From the NCBI GenBank assembly GCA_020053105.1, contig JAGVNU010000098.1, forward strand, positions 1 through 48,590: a stretch of DNA of 48,590 nt, written 5' to 3'. Below the pieces are notes generated by a model. The model made no database searches. It had not been told where the DNA came from and saw only the letters and a list, made by a program, of their open reading frames with translations. How positions within the stretch are numbered: the stretch's first letter is position 1; each line of letters begins with the position of its first letter. Below are positions 9,063 through 17,661 of the stretch, piece after piece. Position numbers and translations under genes: made by a program. The stretch comes from Thermodesulfovibrionia bacterium. GTDB lineage: Bacteria > Nitrospirota > Thermodesulfovibrionia > UBA6902.

Positions 9063-9350
9063 TTAAGAGACTTTTTTTCTGTTCTCGTAAATATATTTAG
9101 CAAGGGAGTCTATAGAGTAAAATACATCTTTCCTGTTTTCCAGGTCCCTGACCTCAAGGCCGAATTTGCGCTGCAGTATAACGACAATTTCAACAGCGTC
9201 AAGGGAATCCAGACCGAGGCCTTCACCAAACAGCACCTCATCGTCCCGGATTTCTTCAGGCTTGATATCTTCAAGGGATAAGTCCGCTACAAGCAGTTCC
9301 TTCAGTGTCTTCTTTATCTGGGCCAGATCCTGCACTTCATTTGACTGCAT
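9063..9350 (-). CDS. Acyl carrier protein (second of three)
   Basis: A 95-residue carrier protein with the phosphopantetheine motif LGLDSLD (Ser49), followed by AVEIVVILQRKFG. It differs clearly from the other two carriers in helix II and length, so it probably serves a different set of partners. It has a strong Shine-Dalgarno (AAGGAGAA) and lies between the LpxL-like acyltransferase and the GT1 glycosyltransferase. It may donate the acyl chain used by the acyltransferase (inference). Confidence 0.92.
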   Translation of the reverse strand: MQSNEVQDLAQIKKTLKELLVADLSLEDIKPEEIRDDEVLFGEGLGLDSLDAVEIVVILQRKFGLEVRDLENRKDVFYSIDSLAKYIYENRKKVS

Positions 9351-9368
9351 TTTTATGTTCTCCTTCGA

Positions 9369-10268
9369 TTAATTAGCTGCTTTATTTTCTTCGCTCCATA
9401 TGTCATGAAACAAAAACCACTGGTACGGGTATTCTGCGGAATAAACTTCCAGGACACCGGCATATTCCTGAACAAACCCTGCCAGCTCTTCTTTCTTTTT
9501 TGCCCTCGAACTAAACCGCGGCTCCATTACATGGGAAACATCGACAAAATATTTCTTTGTGGACACCTTGGCCGAGTGCAGGACCACAACAGGGCACTGC
9601 GCCGAAGCCGCGATACTGAAGGCGCTGTGCGGAAAATATGCCCTGTCTCCAAGTAAAACCGCTTCCGAGGTGCTGTGTCCGTAACTGCGGTCTCCCATTA
9701 TGGAAACAATGCTGCCCTCATCTATGGCCTTCATTATTTCTATGACCCCCCCGAGGAAATTGTCCGGCGATATGATCTTTACCTTTTCGTTTCCGCTGTC
9801 GATATTCAGAGAATCCTTTACAGCGGCATTTTCTTCCGGGGACATCAACAGATAAACCGTCCTCCCCAGTTTCTCCAGTGTCGTCATTGTAACCTGCCAG
9901 TTCCCCACATGGGCAGTAAGCAGGATTATGCCCTTCTTTGAATCTCTCAAAAGGCTTTTTATTCTATCATATCCCCGAAGTTCTATGTCAAACCGACCGA
10001 GTCCTGAAACTACATAATAACGGTCGATCAGACTCTTGCCCTGGCTGATAAATAACTTGTACACGGCATGATATTTACTGATACTGCTTAATCCCCTGAA
10101 GCGTCTCTTTATATAAGCCATGGACGCAGATACCGCGGTCCGGTCAAATATCAGATAATACAGACACACGAAGTAAAGCAGCCCGTATGCCCCTGACAGC
10201 CCGGTCCATTTAAGTGAGGTCCGGAAGAACCAGAAGCCTAATTTGTTTCCTCTTTTTCTGATATCCAT
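9369..10268 (-). CDS. LpxL/HtrB-like lysophospholipid acyltransferase
   Basis: An inner-membrane acyltransferase of the LpxL/HtrB (LPLAT) family, which moves acyl chains from ACP to a lipid or glycolipid. I chose the ATG at 10268 (299 residues), because the product then begins MDIRKRGNKLGFWFF and runs into a hydrophobic helix (LLYFVCLYYLIF) as in the family. A TTG at 10361 would add 31 residues without family character. The active-site region reads LTAHVGNWQ: the His is present but the family's acidic residue (HX4D/E) is Gln here. Later GDRSYGHS and AQCPVVVLHSAK segments fit the fold. Aryl-polyene clusters contain a similar enzyme. The upstream 190 bases to the next gene are AT-rich without a clear promoter. 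Confidence 0.8.
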   Translation of the reverse strand: MDIRKRGNKLGFWFFRTSLKWTGLSGAYGLLYFVCLYYLIFDRTAVSASMAYIKRRFRGLSSISKYHAVYKLFISQGKSLIDRYYVVSGLGRFDIELRGYDRIKSLLRDSKKGIILLTAHVGNWQVTMTTLEKLGRTVYLLMSPEENAAVKDSLNIDSGNEKVKIISPDNFLGGVIEIMKAIDEGSIVSIMGDRSYGHSTSEAVLLGDRAYFPHSAFSIAASAQCPVVVLHSAKVSTKKYFVDVSHVMEPRFSSRAKKKEELAGFVQEYAGVLEVYSAEYPYQWFLFHDIWSEENKAAN

Positions 10269-10460
10269 TGATATTGAGTCGGGATTAATCCCAATAATGC
10301 TATTGAATAATGCAGGCGTTGGGAAATAATTTATTTTTCGATACCTTAACCGCAATTTCAATCAAGGTTTCGATACATATTTTATTCAAAGCTGCATGCA
10401 TAATATGATAGTGAGTTCATCGAGTTAAATAAACTATTTACCAATGACTGCATTATTTGG

Positions 10461-11642
10461 TCAGCCATCAGCAGCAACCTGCCTTTTTATAAACTCCGCT
10501 GAAAAAAAAGTAATGACCGCTATCAGCACTGCCCCCAGCGGGGCAATAATCAGCGAACCCAGAAGCCATTCCAGAAGCCGGTCCCCAAACTGGGTGAACA
10601 CTGTTTCATATGATATATTTGTAAGCCATTGTCCGTTCCGTATGAAAAACCCTATTTCAATACACAGCGCAGGCACAAAAGGGGGCATGCACAGATGCTG
10701 AACGTTCACCGCGACAATCTTGTTCAGATTCAACCTGGCCGCAACATATAAAATTAAAAATGTGTGGAGAAACATCAGCGGGAGGACTGCCAGAAAGACC
10801 CCTACCGCAGCAGAGAATGCAAGCCCTGCCGGGGTCGCGTTCTCCTTAAGAAGCATCATAAGAAACTTGCCCGGATGGCGCAGCATTTTGAAATCGGTCT
10901 TAGGACGCTCTACCAGCTGTTTGTGCCTGAACGGCGTGAGCCTGCTCCCGATCAGCATGGCATGAGTATGCGTCAGACGCAGGTTATCAAGAAAGGGCCT
11001 GAAACTGGACACCCTTTTATCGGGTTCAGGATATACCACGTCTACATTTACTGTCTTTAAACTCAGGCCCGCCCATACGGCCCTTGCGAGCGCCTCTGCC
11101 TCAAAATCATAATGCGCGCCCCTGAACTTCATCCTGTTCAGGAGTTTTACCGGATAGGCGCGGAAGCCGCTCTGACAGTCGTCTATGTGCACCCCGGTCT
11201 CGACATGCAGCCAGAAATTCGCGAACTTCCTGCCGAACACGCTCTTGCCGGGGACATTTTCGGTATCAAAATTCCTGGAGCCGATGATTATGCCGGGAGC
11301 GCTGTCATCCAGGAGTGGAATGAATTTATTAATGTCCGCAGGTATGTGTTGTCCATCGGCATCAATGGTTATCATAAAGGCCCCGCCCTGTTCTTCAATG
11401 TACCTGGAGGCAGTCAGTATCGCCCTGCCCTTGCCCAGATTTTTTTCATGTCTGATGATTTTAACATCGATACCAGACAGGAGGGCGAAAAGGTCGGCGT
11501 CAGTACTGCCGTCATCAACTACAACAACATTCTCCAGTATGGAACGGCATTCCGTCACGATGTCACGAACAGTCCCCTTGTTATTGTAAACAGGGACCGC
11601 GCACCAAACACGGCTGGTTGAATTTATATTATTCTGCTGCAT
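10461..11642 (-). CDS. GT2 glycosyltransferase fused to DUF2062 membrane domain
   Basis: A two-part protein. The N-terminal 230 residues are a dolichol-phosphate-mannose-synthase-like GT2 domain: PVYNNKGTV start, VVVDDGSTD, TIDADGQH with the DxD metal site, and SGFRAYP. The C-terminal 150 residues form a DUF2062 domain with about three membrane helices (MLLKENATPAGLAFSAAVG onwards). This GT2-DUF2062 architecture is known from aryl-polyene-type clusters, where it is thought to build the lipid anchor or head group. I prefer the ATG at 11642 (393 residues); a TTG at 11675 would extend it by 11 residues. It overlaps the end of the upstream radical SAM gene by 14 bases. It is probably an inner-membrane enzyme acting at the cytoplasmic face. 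Confidence 0.87.
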   Translation of the reverse strand: MQQNNINSTSRVWCAVPVYNNKGTVRDIVTECRSILENVVVVDDGSTDADLFALLSGIDVKIIRHEKNLGKGRAILTASRYIEEQGGAFMITIDADGQHIPADINKFIPLLDDSAPGIIIGSRNFDTENVPGKSVFGRKFANFWLHVETGVHIDDCQSGFRAYPVKLLNRMKFRGAHYDFEAEALARAVWAGLSLKTVNVDVVYPEPDKRVSSFRPFLDNLRLTHTHAMLIGSRLTPFRHKQLVERPKTDFKMLRHPGKFLMMLLKENATPAGLAFSAAVGVFLAVLPLMFLHTFLILYVAARLNLNKIVAVNVQHLCMPPFVPALCIEIGFFIRNGQWLTNISYETVFTQFGDRLLEWLLGSLIIAPLGAVLIAVITFFSAEFIKRQVAADG

Positions 11643-12999
11643 GCTGTTTTCTTGCAGGACGTTTCTTTTCGGCAAGAAGCAGGTTCCACAATGTGCCGGG
11701 GTATCCCAGCTTATGAAGCATCCTCAGCGTGCTGTCGTAGGCGTCAGGAGGGAAGATACAGTTCCGCGTTTTCGTAAAAGCTTCTGTCAGGGTCTTTTCC
11801 AGCCACACTTTATCAACCCCTGGCGAAATATAATATACGGGTTTGAGCAGGTCCTCATCAGGAGAGATGACCTTTTCTTTTAATGCAATCTGCTCCAGGC
11901 CCGTGTTCGGCAGTATCCGTATGCCCATAAATATAAAGGCCACACATTTCTTTAAACCTGTAATGTTCCTGATCCCCTCCTGCACTGTTTCCTCTGTCTC
12001 GCCCGGCCCGCCCATCATAAAGAAATGAGAAGTGGCCACTTCGTGCCTGGCAAATAACTCATTGCATTCTATAATGTCCTGGAATGAAAAGCCCTTGCCC
12101 ATTTTTCTAAGCGTAGTATCGCAGGCCGCGTCAGAGCCGATCTCAACAGCAACAAGTCCCGTCTGCTTCATGAGGCTGATGATATCATCATTCAGTCCCT
12201 TGGGTTTGAAAAAGCCGGTCCACGGCACGTTCACATTGCGCCTTGCCATTTCCTCCAGCAGACCGATATAAGCGCCTTCATCATCATTAAATACCGAATC
12301 CACAAAGAATATATAATTGGCCTTGAGCTTTTCTGAAAGCATTTCAATATCATCAATGACCGCCGAGTGGTCACGCTGACGTATTTTCGGGCCTTCCAGC
12401 ACAGGATAGGAGCAATATACGCACTTGTGGGTGCATCCTCTCTTTGTCTGGACTGAAGCTATGTTCCCGCTCTTCAGATAGTGCTGCATCAGACCAGCAT
12501 CGTAATATGGGGCTGCTATCATGCTGCCGCATAGACGTTCCCTGGGACCGATAATGCGCGTCTCCGGCCAGGCCCCCATGGCCGCGTCATTTGCGAACTC
12601 GACCATCAGCACGTCACCCTCTCCCGCTATCCCGTAATCTGCCCCTGTCCTTTGCAGTATCAGTTCGGGCATAAGTGAAAACCCGGCGCCGCCCAGCACT
12701 ATTCTGCTTTCTGAAACCGTCCTGATCGCGCTTACAATCTCCTTAACGGTATCGATGTAAAACTGCTCGTTCAGGATATTGACATTATCAATATTACGGA
12801 TGGAAATACCTATCAGCTCCGGCCCGTATTCCCTTACTTCCCTGATGACGGATTCCGTTGAACTGTTTTCCATCAGGAAATCAAACTGCCTGACTTCATG
12901 GCCCGCAGCCTTCAGCGCCCCTGAAACAAAGCTGAGACCAAGGGGATAGATCGGATAAGGAGACACAGCAGTATTGGATGAAATCATCATTATCTTCAT
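11629..12999 (-). CDS. B12-binding radical SAM protein (first of a tandem pair)
   Basis: A 456-residue protein of the cobalamin-dependent radical SAM class. The N-terminal 130 residues have the Rossmann-like B12-binding fold (YPLGLSFVSGALKAAGHEV, then VLGGAGFSLMPE and GEGD). I see no DxHxxG base-off motif. The radical SAM core has RGCTHKCVYC (C189, C193, C196) and the later EIGSDAACD and FFMMGGPGETEETV segments. Relatives methylate, cyclise or rearrange unreactive carbons (BchE, methyltransferases, HpnJ-like). It overlaps the second B12 radical SAM gene by 4 nt, so the two are probably made together and may act in sequence. The substrate is unknown; a lipid intermediate is the inference. Confidence 0.87.
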   Translation of the reverse strand: MKIMMISSNTAVSPYPIYPLGLSFVSGALKAAGHEVRQFDFLMENSSTESVIREVREYGPELIGISIRNIDNVNILNEQFYIDTVKEIVSAIRTVSESRIVLGGAGFSLMPELILQRTGADYGIAGEGDVLMVEFANDAAMGAWPETRIIGPRERLCGSMIAAPYYDAGLMQHYLKSGNIASVQTKRGCTHKCVYCSYPVLEGPKIRQRDHSAVIDDIEMLSEKLKANYIFFVDSVFNDDEGAYIGLLEEMARRNVNVPWTGFFKPKGLNDDIISLMKQTGLVAVEIGSDAACDTTLRKMGKGFSFQDIIECNELFARHEVATSHFFMMGGPGETEETVQEGIRNITGLKKCVAFIFMGIRILPNTGLEQIALKEKVISPDEDLLKPVYYISPGVDKVWLEKTLTEAFTKTRNCIFPPDAYDSTLRMLHKLGYPGTLWNLLLAEKKRPARKQHAAE

Positions 13000-14261
13000 T
13001 TATGACCGCTCCGATTTGCGCTCCACGCCTTTCTTGAAAGCCTGGGCCTCTTATACGTGCCTGACTCCATCTCTTTTTCAATGACCTTCATGAAGAGCTT
13101 TGCCATCTTTACTTTCTGGGGAAAGTCGGCGTAAAACGTGTCCCACGCGTAGTGGTACATCTCCTGCAATTTATCAATGCTCATCTTTGCGGGCTTAAAG
13201 ACCACCTCCCCTCCCGTGTATCTTATCCAGTCATTGTGCAGTATCCTGTTCTCCTTCTCCATTGAAGCCCGGATAGGTGTATGAGGGAAAGGGGTGAGAA
13301 TGGTAAATTCCGCGAGATCAAGATCAACCTCAAGGAGGAAATCCACAAGCCGTTTTATATAATCTTCGTCATGGTCGTCGGTCCCGAGGATGATCGTCCC
13401 CTCAACTCCGATGCCGCGCTCCTTCAGTCTCCTGATGCGGTCCCTTATAACATCAGAGGTATCAAAGACGGCCTGATAAACATACCAGCAGCCTGCTTCA
13501 GCAGCGAGATCGAGTATTTCATCCTTGTCCTTTATAGGATGAGATACCCACTTCTTCTTCAGGGGTATCATGGCCCTGAAAAGCTCCTTTTCCCACTCAT
13601 CATCCTGCGCGAGTGAATTGTCCACAAAGAAGAGCCTGTTATTATCGATACGGGAGATCTCCTCAATTACCGCTTCCATCGGCCTCGGCCTGAACTTGCG
13701 CCCCCCAAGGAACCCGGTGCAGCACGGGAAGCAGTCAAACCTGCAGCCCCGTGACGCGTGGACCAGGTCCACCATCTGGACCCCCCGGTAGTTATAGAGT
13801 TCGCGGTTTAAGATGCCCCTCCTTGCGGGGCCGATCAGGTCCATCGGGGGAAAGTCATTCATATAGTTATAGATCTTTTTCAGTCCCGTTGTCTGCAGAT
13901 CATTGATGACCTCTGGAAAACGTCCTTCTGCTTCGCCGAGGAATACGGAATCAGCGTGCCCCAGCACCTCTTCGTGGTGCAGCATCGTAGCAATGCCGCC
14001 GAAGATAACGGGTATGCCCATCCCCCTGTAAGTGTCCGCTATCTCCCATGCCCTGGGCATCTGGCAGGTAAGCATAACAGACATGGCAATAAGGTCGGCC
14101 TTTTCATTGAAGTCAATGCTCTCAATGTTCTCATCGCAGAAAGAAAGCTCTATTTCTTCAGGCACCGTTGCTGCAAAGCAGACAGGCCCATGAGGGGGCA
14201 GGTGGAATTCGGTCTGGCCGGGCAATTTCGGCCACCTGGGATAGATAAGTTTTATTTTCAT
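12996..14261 (-). CDS. B12-binding radical SAM protein (second of a tandem pair)
   Basis: This 421-residue protein has an N-terminal B12-binding-type domain (LPPHGPVCFAATVP, VIFGGIATMLHHEEVL, FLGEAEGRFPEVI) and a radical SAM core with RGCRFDCFPC (C173, C177, C180). The downstream segment RFRPRPMEAVIEEI-like (residues about 190-205) is typical of this class. It is only distantly similar to its neighbour at 11629-12999, so the pair is not a recent tandem duplication. It overlaps the half-ketosynthase gene by 4 nt at its start and the other radical SAM gene by 4 nt at its end. That coupling ties B12-radical chemistry to the chain-building enzymes. There is no export signal. Confidence 0.87.
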   Translation of the reverse strand: MKIKLIYPRWPKLPGQTEFHLPPHGPVCFAATVPEEIELSFCDENIESIDFNEKADLIAMSVMLTCQMPRAWEIADTYRGMGIPVIFGGIATMLHHEEVLGHADSVFLGEAEGRFPEVINDLQTTGLKKIYNYMNDFPPMDLIGPARRGILNRELYNYRGVQMVDLVHASRGCRFDCFPCCTGFLGGRKFRPRPMEAVIEEISRIDNNRLFFVDNSLAQDDEWEKELFRAMIPLKKKWVSHPIKDKDEILDLAAEAGCWYVYQAVFDTSDVIRDRIRRLKERGIGVEGTIILGTDDHDEDYIKRLVDFLLEVDLDLAEFTILTPFPHTPIRASMEKENRILHNDWIRYTGGEVVFKPAKMSIDKLQEMYHYAWDTFYADFPQKVKMAKLFMKVIEKEMESGTYKRPRLSRKAWSANRSGHK

Positions 14262-14923
14262 GATACCTTGCTGCCTTTCCTTAAATTTTGAAATTCATCA
14301 ACCAACTCCTTAAAACTCAGGTCCTTCTCCAATACTTTCATAACTTCATCACAATTGCACAGCGCTTCCCCCCCACTATTGCATTCCCCTTTCAGGACAA
14401 AATAAATCGCGCGGTCCGCTTCAGCCGTTCCTGCGAGCATCAAGGATGCCTCGTTATCGCGTAACATCTCAGCAGCGGTCCTCAGGGCATTAACCATAGA
14501 GTTGTTCTTCCCGGCAATATAAATCAGCGGCCCCTGGAGACCGAAATATATCGCTGCCTCGCCTGACGGACTGGACGGAAGAGTGTAAATAAAGAGATTC
14601 CCTCTTGATAGCGTCCGCCCGCTGTCAAGGTAATCCCTGAAATAAAGCATGTCCGAATCAAAACTGCCTGACGTGTTTGTGCTTATTATCCCGGCGTCGT
14701 GCTTAAGTTCCGGCGAACACTCTATGCCCGCGTCTTTCAGGGCCAGCGCTACAGCGGCACAGGTCAGTCTTGATACATGATCGAGGCGCCCGATATTTTT
14801 ATAAGAAAAAGGGAATATCTTTTTCTTCGGGAAGACGCCGTCTTTATAAGACTCTTTTATCTCATTAAGAATGCAGCCGTATTCTTCTTCGTTTATCCAC
14901 CCTATGCCGGTTATTGAAATCAT
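14258..14923 (-). CDS. Half-length ketosynthase-like protein, catalytically degenerate
   Basis: At 221 residues this matches only the N-terminal half of a ketosynthase (Ketoacyl-synt_2/PF13723-like). It begins ISITGIGWI as ketosynthases do and has the dimer-interface segment FIYTLPSSPSGEAAIYFGLQGP. The active-site Cys position is Asn140 (IAGKNNS). No C-terminal domain follows: the next gene starts at once, overlapping by 4 nt. Stand-alone proteins of this kind occur in aryl-polyene clusters as chain-length-factor-like partners of a full ketosynthase, and a complete ketosynthase lies just upstream (13 bases). I infer a structural partner role. The frame is clean, so it is not an obvious frameshift remnant. 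Confidence 0.78.
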   Translation of the reverse strand: MISITGIGWINEEEYGCILNEIKESYKDGVFPKKKIFPFSYKNIGRLDHVSRLTCAAVALALKDAGIECSPELKHDAGIISTNTSGSFDSDMLYFRDYLDSGRTLSRGNLFIYTLPSSPSGEAAIYFGLQGPLIYIAGKNNSMVNALRTAAEMLRDNEASLMLAGTAEADRAIYFVLKGECNSGGEALCNCDEVMKVLEKDLSFKELVDEFQNLRKGSKVS

Positions 14924-14936
14924 GCTTCAAATATTT

Positions 14937-16103
14937 TCATGCAAGGACCAATGCAGCGTTTATACCGCTAAAGCCTGCATTGGTCAACAGTGCGCATTTG
15001 TTCTCATCCGCAGGGCGCTGACTTGCAGAAGCCCAGCCCTGTGAATCATCGTCAGCAGTTTTGAAATTAACGGTCGCAGGGACTGTCTTCTCTTTTAGGG
15101 CCTTAAGTGCGATAATCATCTCCACAAGTCCTGCCGCTCCCATAGTGTGTCCCAGCCCTCCCTTTATTGAGTAAACCGGTTTCTTATTCATCTTAAATAC
15201 AGACTTGAAGGACTTGATTTCCATCGTATCGTTATATAATGTGCCGGTGCCGTGCGCGGAAATAAAACCGATGTCCTTTTCATCAGCGCCTGCAGACTTC
15301 AATGCCTTTGTTATTGCCAGGGACAACCCGTCACCTGTGCGTGAAGGTCCGGTCATATGGTTTGCATCATCGCTTAATCCCCAGCCTCTTACTTCTCCCA
15401 GCACCTGCCTCCCTTCTTTCGAGGCCCTTGAAGCGCTCATTAATAGGACGAAGCCCGCGGCCTCTCCAAGGCTAAGGCCGCTCCTGCTCCTGTCAAAAGG
15501 CCGGGCAGGGAATTTATCCAGGGCCATCAAAGAAGAAAACCCGGAATAAACAAATTCAGTGACACTGTCGCAGGCAGCCACCAGTACACAGTCTTTGTGT
15601 CCGCTCCTGATCATCGCAGCTGCCCTTGCAAGAGCGGCTGATGCAGAAGCGCAGGCAGCGGAAACTACCATTGCCCCCCCTTTAATGCCGGCAAGCTGTT
15701 CGACCTTTTGAAGCAGGTTATTCAGATTGCTTTCCGAGGCATCTCCCTCTCCGCTGAGAAGATTTTTTTCAAGCAGGTCTATCTCGCCCTTTGTTGAGGC
15801 AAGTACCAACGCTGAATCCTTCGGTGCCGGTTCGGAATGCTTGTCGAATATTTTTTTAAACATTTGAAGGACGAGGGAATCCTTACCGAGATATTTCAGA
15901 CCGTTAACAATGGCCGCGGACCCGGACTGGAAGGCGCCGGTACCGAACCTGTCAATATCCGCAACAGCGGTTCTGCCCGACATTATCCCATCCCAGCACA
16001 CGTCCACGCCATGGCCGTACGCGGTTATCATATCGCAGGAAACAACAACCGCCTTTTCGCCTTTAGAAAACATGGGCCCATCTTGCATATTCACTGTCTT
16101 CAT
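14937..16103 (-). CDS. Beta-ketoacyl-ACP synthase
   Basis: A 388-residue condensing enzyme with all catalytic residues: Cys151 in SAACASA, His284 in SAHGTGTLYND, Lys314 and His319 in SIKGGLGHTMGAAG. It should carry out chain initiation or elongation on ACP. The N-terminus has an extra about 10 residues; the internal Met11 is an alternative start. It overlaps the thioesterase gene by 4 nt and is followed by the half-ketosynthase. The second pairing of an active ketosynthase with an inactive relative in this operon suggests two separate condensing complexes. Confidence 0.92.
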   Translation of the reverse strand: MKTVNMQDGPMFSKGEKAVVVSCDMITAYGHGVDVCWDGIMSGRTAVADIDRFGTGAFQSGSAAIVNGLKYLGKDSLVLQMFKKIFDKHSEPAPKDSALVLASTKGEIDLLEKNLLSGEGDASESNLNNLLQKVEQLAGIKGGAMVVSAACASASAALARAAAMIRSGHKDCVLVAACDSVTEFVYSGFSSLMALDKFPARPFDRSRSGLSLGEAAGFVLLMSASRASKEGRQVLGEVRGWGLSDDANHMTGPSRTGDGLSLAITKALKSAGADEKDIGFISAHGTGTLYNDTMEIKSFKSVFKMNKKPVYSIKGGLGHTMGAAGLVEMIIALKALKEKTVPATVNFKTADDDSQGWASASQRPADENKCALLTNAGFSGINAALVLA

Positions 16104-16582
16104 TTCGCTTGATTAAACTCTCCGGCCTTCCATCTTTCACGGCACTTCAGAAGGATATCCGGGGACACGATGCACACCTCACCTGATGCCGCATAAGTAA
16201 AGACCTGTACCGTATATCCGCTTGTCGCAATACTTCCGTCATCCTTTAACAGGTAGTATTCAGTATTCAGCCGAGACGCAGCGTCCCATATCAGGGCCGC
16301 ACGGATGGTAAATTCCTCCGCAAGCCGAAGCGGCCTGAAATAATCAATATGAAGTTTGACAATAGGGGCACGTAAACCAGCGTCATAGAAATCCTTATAT
16401 GACAGGCCGCAAAGTCTTCCCATTTCCTCCGAACCTTCCTCAAAATAGGAAGGGTATCTGCCGTGCCAGACAATGGCAAGCGGGTCAACTTCGCTGAAGC
16501 GCACCCGTCGCCTTACCTCAGCGATCAGCGGACCGGGGGCTCCCTCGATACGTTCAAAATAATATTCTTTCTTCCTCTTCAT
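16100..16582 (-). CDS. 4HBT-type acyl-ACP/CoA thioesterase
   Basis: A single-hotdog thioesterase of 160 residues. The segment VRFSEVDPLAIVWHGRYPSYFEE matches the 4-hydroxybenzoyl-CoA thioesterase signature: Asp33 is the expected catalytic acid, with His40, Tyr43 and Glu48/Glu49 in the usual places. It would release or edit acyl chains from ACP or CoA. Aryl-polyene clusters contain a comparable thioesterase. The gene overlaps the following ketosynthase and starts 1 base after the dehydratase-like gene ends, inside the core of the operon. It is cytoplasmic. The chain specificity is unknown. Confidence 0.88.
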   Translation of the reverse strand: MKRKKEYYFERIEGAPGPLIAEVRRRVRFSEVDPLAIVWHGRYPSYFEEGSEEMGRLCGLSYKDFYDAGLRAPIVKLHIDYFRPLRLAEEFTIRAALIWDAASRLNTEYYLLKDDGSIATSGYTVQVFTYAASGEVCIVSPDILLKCRERWKAGEFNQAK

Positions 16583-16975
16583 CTAACCTTTATCCACTTC
16601 CGGTGCAAACCGGACTCTCAATTTCATCTCAGATACCTTCTTATTGTTTCTGCTGAAGGACGCCTTAAGAATCACAGCCCCGTTGCCCTCCGCAGCGCTG
16701 CCGGCCCTGCATATCAGCTCCTCGGTTGGAAGTATAGGCGAGAAAAATTTTGCCGAAATTATTTCCTTCAGCACTGCCCTTTTCCCCTGCCATTTTTCAA
16801 GCATGGAGAGCGCGCACTGTATCTGGCAGATACCGGGCAATATCTTGTTGCCGGGGAAATGTCCCTGAAAACCGATAAAGTCTTCGGGGAATATAAAAGC
16901 AGCGCTCAGCTCGCCGCTGTCTTTTGCTTCAAAGCCGGCCAGGCACTGTTCAATTGCCTTTTTCATGTTTCTCAA
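16583..16975 (-). CDS. FabZ/FabA-like hotdog dehydratase with altered catalytic residue
   Basis: A 130-residue hotdog protein with the dehydratase signature GHFPGNKILPG. His39 corresponds to the catalytic His of FabZ. Fourteen residues later, where FabZ has Glu and FabA has Asp, this protein has Gln53 (CQIQCAL). Normal FabZ enzymes dehydrate 3-hydroxyacyl-ACP; without the acid this copy may be slow, act as an isomerase, or be the inactive half of a heterodimer with the other hotdog domain in the operon (20859-22367). It lies between the DUF3261-like lipoprotein and the thioesterase, overlapping the former by 4 nt. Family assignment is firm, activity is not. Confidence 0.85.
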   Translation of the reverse strand: MRNMKKAIEQCLAGFEAKDSGELSAAFIFPEDFIGFQGHFPGNKILPGICQIQCALSMLEKWQGKRAVLKEIISAKFFSPILPTEELICRAGSAAEGNGAVILKASFSRNNKKVSEMKLRVRFAPEVDKG

Positions 16976-17661
16976 GTCTGGACATCCTTCAGTTTTACAG
17001 TAAGACTGTAACCGTATTTTTTGTTATTAAGTATAATCCCCCGGGGATAAATCCTGCCATCCCGCTCCTGATATTCATAATAGGAAATGCCCCAGTTCAG
17101 CGTGTTTCCCTCGTAATAGTTTTTTTCAACCAGATACCCGCCGGCGCCGGCAAATATATACTCCATGGTCCCTGCCCCGGCAGGCTCGCTGAATATGATC
17201 TTATATTTCTTCTTTTTAACGCGCGCTTCCGGTGAAGGGACCAGGTCAAAATAAATCCGTCTGATGTCCTCACCTACGGTAGCTGCGAAATTGCCCTGTT
17301 TTGAAAACTGCTCAAGCACAAAATGCTGGACAATGCCGCCTTTGTCGCCGGACAATTCAAACAATTTCACGCCCATCGGATTCATGCAGACAACCCTGAA
17401 GGCCTTCTCTGCGGTATCAACATATATATAACCTATCCCGGAGAATTTATTCCAGTTATACTCAAAGACAATTGTGTTCATGATCTGAAAGCTTTCGGGC
17501 GAGTTGGTCCTGAAGGCCTCCACAACGGCCCGCGGGTCCGCAGATTCCATGGGGACATATGACGTTTTCTGAAACGGAATGACTGCGCAGCCATAAAGGC
17601 ATACAAGGACAATTAGCATTGAAGGCAATTGTCTCATGTGAAGGCTGTTTTTATTAATCAC
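16972..17661 (-). CDS. Outer-membrane lipoprotein, DUF3261/LolB-like
   Basis: A 229-residue lipoprotein. The signal peptide ends in LYGC with Cys25 as the lipidation site. The mature part is rich in beta-strands and aromatic residues and resembles the DUF3261 lipoproteins that follow the MMPL exporter in aryl-polyene clusters. A GTG start at 17661 overlaps the exporter stop (GTGA). The ATG at 17637 (Met9) is a plausible alternative that still leaves a full signal peptide. With the LolA-like protein and MMPL transporter next to it, it probably takes part in moving the finished lipid to the outer membrane (inference from context and family). Confidence 0.78.
   Translation of the reverse strand: MINKNSLHMRQLPSMLIVLVCLYGCAVIPFQKTSYVPMESADPRAVVEAFRTNSPESFQIMNTIVFEYNWNKFSGIGYIYVDTAEKAFRVVCMNPMGVKLFELSGDKGGIVQHFVLEQFSKQGNFAATVGEDIRRIYFDLVPSPEARVKKKKYKIIFSEPAGAGTMEYIFAGAGGYLVEKNYYEGNTLNWGISYYEYQERDGRIYPRGIILNNKKYGYSLTVKLKDVQT

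Noticed and set aside
11112-11621. Plus-strand open frame of 169 codons inside the GT2-DUF2062 gene
   Set aside because: It lies antisense to a gene with clear GT2 motifs and has no family features or ribosome site.
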